A stretch of DNA of 64,000 nt from Lamellibrachia columna (Eukaryota > Annelida > Polychaeta > Sabellida > Siboglinidae): contig OY759272.1 in NCBI GenBank assembly GCA_963662155.1, forward strand, positions 44,295,590 to 44,359,589. Direction: 5' to 3'. Shown here piece by piece: positions 59,706-64,000 of this stretch (position 1 is the first letter of the stretch; every line of letters starts with the position of its first letter). Position numbers and translations under genes: made by a program. The notes under the pieces are model-generated. The model had not been told where the DNA came from. It saw only the letters and a list, made by a program, of their open reading frames with translations, and ran no database searches.

Positions 59706-59720
59706 AGAAGATTCTAGAAA
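59706..59720. promoter_or_regulatory. Heat-shock-element-like triplet
   Basis: GAA-nn-TTC-nn-GAA at 59707-59719, with a related ttctagaagaatt at 59787-59799. Both lie in two diverged copies of a repeat containing cacgttgcac and gccgggccccac. Confidence 0.35.
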
Positions 59721-59989
59721 AAAAACAGAAGTCACGTTGCACATAGGCAGCCGAAAGTGGCGCCGGGCCCCACTAACCACATATAATTCTAGAAGAATTT
59801 AAAACATTCTCCAAAACAGAAATCACGTTGCACTTACGCCGGGCCCCACAGGCCACATGGCCACACGCAACCCTCCGGGTCCCTTGTCTTTTTGCAAAGT
59901 CGTTCGCCTAAGGGTAGCAATTGTGTACGATGGTGTGTTTTTTTACTACGCTTTCACTGAAGTAGGCCACCTACGCTATCCACCTACGC

Positions 59990-60890
59990 TAGTCTTTACA
60001 CAGACATTAGAACTTACTTGAAGTGTAGAGTGATTGTTGTACTCACAGCCCAGTCAGTCTTTACACAGACATTACAGCTTACTTGAAGTGTAGACTGATT
60101 GTTGTACTCACAGCCCAGTCAGTCTTTACACAGACATTACAGCTTACTTGAAGTGTAGAGAGATTGTTGTACTCACAGCCCAGTCAGTCTTTACACACAC
60201 ATTACAGCTTACTTGAAGTGTAGAGTGGTTGTTGTACTCACAGCCCAGTCAGTCTTTACACAGACATTACAGCTTACTTGAAGTGTAGAGTGATTGTTGT
60301 ACTCACAGCCCAGTCAGTCTATACACATACATTACAGCTTACTTGAAGTGTAGACTGATTGTTGTACTCACAGCCCAGTCAGTCTTTACACAGACATTAC
60401 GGCTTACTTGAAGTGTAGAGAGATTGTTGTACTCACAGCCCAGTCAGTCTTTACACACACATTACAGCTTACTTGAAGTGTAGAGTGATTGTTGTACTCA
60501 CAGCCCAGTCAGTCTTTTCACAGACATTACAGCTTACTTGAAGTGTAGACTGATTGTTGTACTCACAGCCCAGTCAGTCTTTACACAGACATTACAGCTT
60601 ACTTGAAGTGTAGAGAGATTGTTGTACTCACAGCCCAGTCAGTCTTTACACACACATTACAGCTTACTTGAAGTGTAGAGTGGTTGTTGTACTCACAGCC
60701 CAGTCAGTCTTTACACAGACATTACAGCTTACTTGAAGTGTAGAGTGATTGTTGTACTCACAGCCCAGTCAGTCTATACACATACATTACAGCTTACTTG
60801 AAGTGTAGAGTGATTGTTGTACTCACAGCCCAGTCAGTCTGTACACAGACATTACAATTAACTTGAAGGGTAAAGTGATTCTTGCTCTCA
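59990..60890. repeat. 65-nt minisatellite, about 14 copies
   Basis: Unit: cagtcagtctttacacagac, attacagcttacttgaagtg, tagagtgattgttgtactca, cagcc. Variants (agactgatt, agagagatt, agagtggtt, ctatacacataca) recur in a four- or five-unit order, so blocks of units were copied. On the minus strand each unit reads gactgggct then gtgagtac, a donor-like junction. Confidence 0.97.
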
Positions 60891-60891
60891 C

Positions 60892-61032
60892 AGCCCAGAC
60901 CAGTGACAAGATGCTGACCGGGGGTTTTCTGTCAGCTGATGACTTTACTGCCCAGTACCTGTCAAGGACATCGGACACATTCAAGTCATTCATTGTCGCC
61001 CCCGAGTCAACCAGGGACAAAACAGACAGATA
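60892..61032 (-). CDS. Candidate 47-codon symmetrical exon with DSGAT motif
   Basis: Minus strand: acceptor-like cccacctgttcctcaag, then 141 nt in frame (YLSVLSLVDSGATMNDLNVS, ending ILSLVWA), then donor-like gtgaga; phase 0 at both ends. VDSGAT resembles the active-site motif of retropepsins, so it may be a retroelement protease piece instead of a host exon. The plus strand is also open here (TSDKMLTGGFLSADDFTAQY to a stop at 61063) behind an acceptor-like ctctcacag. I prefer the minus strand, with low confidence. Confidence 0.35.
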
Positions 61033-61157
61033 CTTGAGGAACAGGTGGGAGATTGGCTTGTGAAAGGTCACTTAGTATATTGCTCTTGTAGGCTCCTACT
61101 TAAGAACAGGTGGGAGATTGGCTTGTGAAAGATGACTTAGTATATTGATGACAATGA

Positions 61158-61465
61158 CAGGTTAGTGTCTGTCTTGTTATCTCCTGTTTCATAGTGACTG
61201 GTTTATGTCTGTCTTGTCATCACCTGTTTCATAGTGACATTTTAGTGTCTGTCTTGTCATCTCCTGCCTCATAGCAACAGGTTAGTGTCTATCTTGTCAT
61301 CTCATGTCTCAGTCTCATAATGTCTCATAATGACAGGTTGTTGACTGTCTTGTCATCTCCTCTCGCATAGTGACAGGATTATGTCTGTCTTGTCATTTCC
61401 TGTCTCGTAGTGACCGGTTAGAGACTGTATTGTCATCTCCTGTCTCATAGTGACAGGTATGCATG
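61158..61465. repeat. 40-nt minisatellite, about 7 copies
   Basis: Unit gacaggttagtgtctgtctt gtcatctcctgtctcatagt with substitutions; one unit carries an extra tctcataatg duplication. A 46-nt duplication (gaacaggtgggagattggct) precedes it at 61040 and 61107. Confidence 0.93.
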
Positions 61466-62100
61466 GGGCAATTAACTTGAAAAGTTAATTAATTAAATTA
61501 CAATTAACTCAGAAATGTTCCCTTTAAATTAAATTAACCTCACACATTTATCAGGTCAATTAAATTAAATCTAAACTCACAAGTATGTTCGTAAATGCTA
61601 CTGTCACGATAGTACAGTGTTCATATATATTAATTAAACTACTTCACTTATTATATCTGAGGAACAGTATTATTATCATCAAACAAATCTAAACATTGTG
61701 TTGACTTATAAAAGAAATATGTTTTGTAACTTTGTTGGAAAAAGATGTGCTTATACAATATTTATATACCAAGACATTTGTTTATGGGGTATTTGATCAC
61801 ATTTTAAAAGTTGTAGATGCTTGTTATAATTAATGTTCTTTTCTGAAAGGAATGTAAATTTGTGGCTGAAGATTTGCAGGGTGTGGAGTTTCCTCCAGTA
61901 TTCCACCACCAAATTAACAAAACCGGGTAAGTACATACATAATTTCTATGCACCAAGATGTTATTTATGCAACATGTTAATGCTAAATAATTAGGTTTCC
62001 CCTTCATACACTAGCATTTAAATATTTATACACAATTATTTTATGCATCACTTGAACTGGCTTGCTTTTGATTCCAGTTGGCGCTGCACTGGTAAAGATT
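61465..62100. repeat. Dispersed repeat, copy 2 of a pair with 43.34-43.84 kb
   Basis: See copy 1. Both begin with an ATTAA-rich stretch and end near ggcttgcttttgatt. Confidence 0.8.
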
Positions 62101-64000
62101 GTTTTCTTGTTTTAAGAAACAAAACTTAAAACAAGAAATATTTTCTAGGGAGCCATGTAAGACAATTATTTATGCAATCAACAACGCAAGCCAGATGTAA
62201 AGATATGAAAAGGCCAAATGGCATATTATTCTGATTAAGAGCATGAAATGTGGACCCTGTAACATATGCCAAGCCTGTGGCTGAGCCTCATACAAAGCCA
62301 CCTGGACACAATGCTCCCAGAGCCCACATTTCGACATAGCAATACAGTACATGTAGTAATATTGCTACAACACAAGACAATTCATGGCATCGTCACCAGC
62401 ACATTAAAACATTAACCCAACACCGACAATATTTGACACAATACCTATTTGCATACAGCACTGGACTACACTACTTGCTAAAATTCCTACTCTATATATT
62501 TTAGTAACCTAAAAGGTGGGGCCATAACGCCAATTATCAATAAACCATCCCAACATCGATGGAAGGGAAGTCATCTTCCACTCCGCACCAAAACCCTACG
62601 AGAACGGGCAGATAGCCAAATTAAAAACGCAATGTCCACTGGGAAAGCGTCATATGGAAGGTGGTGACTTCACTTCCACCGTCAATGTACAAAATGTTAC
62701 CAAGCACAACACTACTAAACACATTAATGTAACCGTATGCAGGATAAAGTGGGGACGAGGGGGGGGTCGAAAAATTACTAAAACCGAGAAAGCAGGTCTA
62801 CTCCGCATGCATCGAACATTTGGAGTGAAGCTGCTTAATTTCAAACTGCGTCATTCGAATGACAGCTGTGCTCTGATTGGTTTAGCGGTGTCACGGGAGC
62901 GCTTAGTCAATAATCCAGGTTTCTTTGCCTACCCCTAAATTAGCATAAATTAGCATGACTAACCTATTGACCCTTCCGTGCCCTGCTCGCACTGTTGCTA
63001 GCTTAAAATCCTGTATGCAACCGTGGTTGCATACTCTCATTTTCGTGATTTAAGAAAGAAAGAAAGAAAGAAAATAGTTCACAAAAATCAAGAAAAGACT
63101 ATAGAAATATTTTCTTATTTATCCAAGGAAATTGTTCCTATCTAAGAAATGTTTTTTCTTAAATAAGAAAAGCGTTTTCTTAAATAAAAGAAAAGCAAGA
63201 AATGTTTTCTTAAAATTTGTAAATCAAGAAATGTTTTCTTAAATTTAATAAGAATATTTTTCTTGTAGTCATTTTGGATGTTTTACGTTAGTAAGAATAT
63301 TTTTCTGAAAACAAGAAAAACCACCAGAAAGACTCTTGGAATAAGAAACATTTTCTCATTTAAATATTTTTATTAAAAAAAGGAAAACTACTGATCACTG
63401 ATATTTTAACATTATAAAACCTTTTAGATGGCAGTTTTCTACAGATGACACTGCATAAAGGACCAAGTGACAATGGAATGGTGTTTTATTATGAGAAAAG
63501 GCAGTAAGTGTGTGACCAATAGAATCACATGTTATTGCGACAACCATGCAATCAGTCTGCAGCTCTCATATCCAGTAAGGTCATTCCTTGTCAAGTCAAC
63601 CAATTTTCAGGAAATTAAAAAAGGTGATGTCTCAGAACATTTTAACTAATTAGCAAATGGATATATCTGAGCAACATTGCAAAAAAACTAAGCTAAAGGG
63701 TAAATGCAATTGTTATATATGCCTCTAACTACATAGCTTAAATTTGCTGAATGTCTAGATATATTCGTATAGATGTGCATCACAAAATTAAAGAATGATA
63801 ACGAGAAGGATAATGTATGTACAAACATTAATTTTGTTTTTGTTGCTGAGACTGATTTTAGCAGTCTGTATTTCAAATTGTTATTTTATAGGACAAATTC
63901 CAAAGTGCTACTGTATACTGTCAGGGATACTTGCAATGACTTCTTAGTTCAATAGGAATGTAGTTACTATATCTTCAAAAAAATTCAGCCTTAAACTCGA
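62100..64000. other. No gene recognised; A/AAGAAA-rich stretch
   Basis: At 63050-63380 many aagaaatgttttctta variants form short imperfect inverted repeats. An open plus frame at 62654-62938 shows no recognisable protein family. Confidence 0.4.

Noticed and set aside
62654..62938. 94-codon plus-strand frame as a gene
   Set aside because: No recognisable motif, no splice or promoter context, and a competing open frame on the other strand.

Overview
This is a eukaryotic, almost certainly metazoan, genomic window. It has no operons. Its recognisable host genes are split into short exons with GT/AG borders. The DNA is AT-rich and full of (AT)n, (AC)n and (CATA)n microsatellites, minisatellites, non-LTR retrotransposons, Ty3-type LTR elements and pogo-like DNA transposons. 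An aquatic invertebrate (for example a mollusc or another lophotrochozoan, or a basal deuterostome) would fit, but the sequence alone does not settle the taxon.

The host content is a minus-strand cluster of flavin-containing monooxygenase (FMO) genes. Gene A lies at about 12.2 down to 1.1 kb and gene B at about 33.6 down to 27.6 kb. I rebuilt seven coding exons of each by hand. Exons 1, 2, 3, 4 and 6 have identical lengths in the two copies (263, 373, 146, 192 and 127 nt) and the phases agree, so these are tandem paralogues. An orphan half of exon 2, closest to gene A, sits between them at 18.76-19.02 kb and is cut off by an (AT)n tract. The region downstream of exon 7 is also duplicated (0.33-1.08 kb and 26.78-27.63 kb). 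In gene B the start of exon 7 has been replaced by a 24-nt minisatellite that itself holds a nested (AC)n array.

Mobile elements: a pogo/Tigger-type transposon (about 3.79-6.58 kb) carries a nested LINE fragment. A second pogo end (16.5 and 18.46-18.65 kb) is split by a CR1/L2-like LINE copy. A second, nearly identical LINE copy (35.19-37.05 kb) has an open reading frame and a fold-back 3' end. Smaller LINE pieces lie at 22.4, 25.3, 31.4 and 47.1 kb, and a larger decayed EN-RT LINE at 37.2-40.2 kb. Ty3-type retrotransposons lie at 22.6-24.5 kb (plus) and 58.0-49.2 kb (minus).

The most striking object is a tandem array of about 238 copies of a 28-nt, hairpin-capable, E-box-containing unit (50.08-56.76 kb). 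It sits inside the second Ty3 element, between its protease and reverse-transcriptase regions, and shows higher-order duplications at exact multiples of 28 nt. Other unusual repeats are a 65-nt array (59.99-60.89 kb) that re-copies a splice-junction-like sequence next to a candidate 141-nt exon, a 56-nt array with acceptor-like units, and an 82-nt repeat derived from a C2H2-finger-like sequence. The block at 58.7-59.35 kb is a broken, unrecognised reading region with a TATA-like box upstream.
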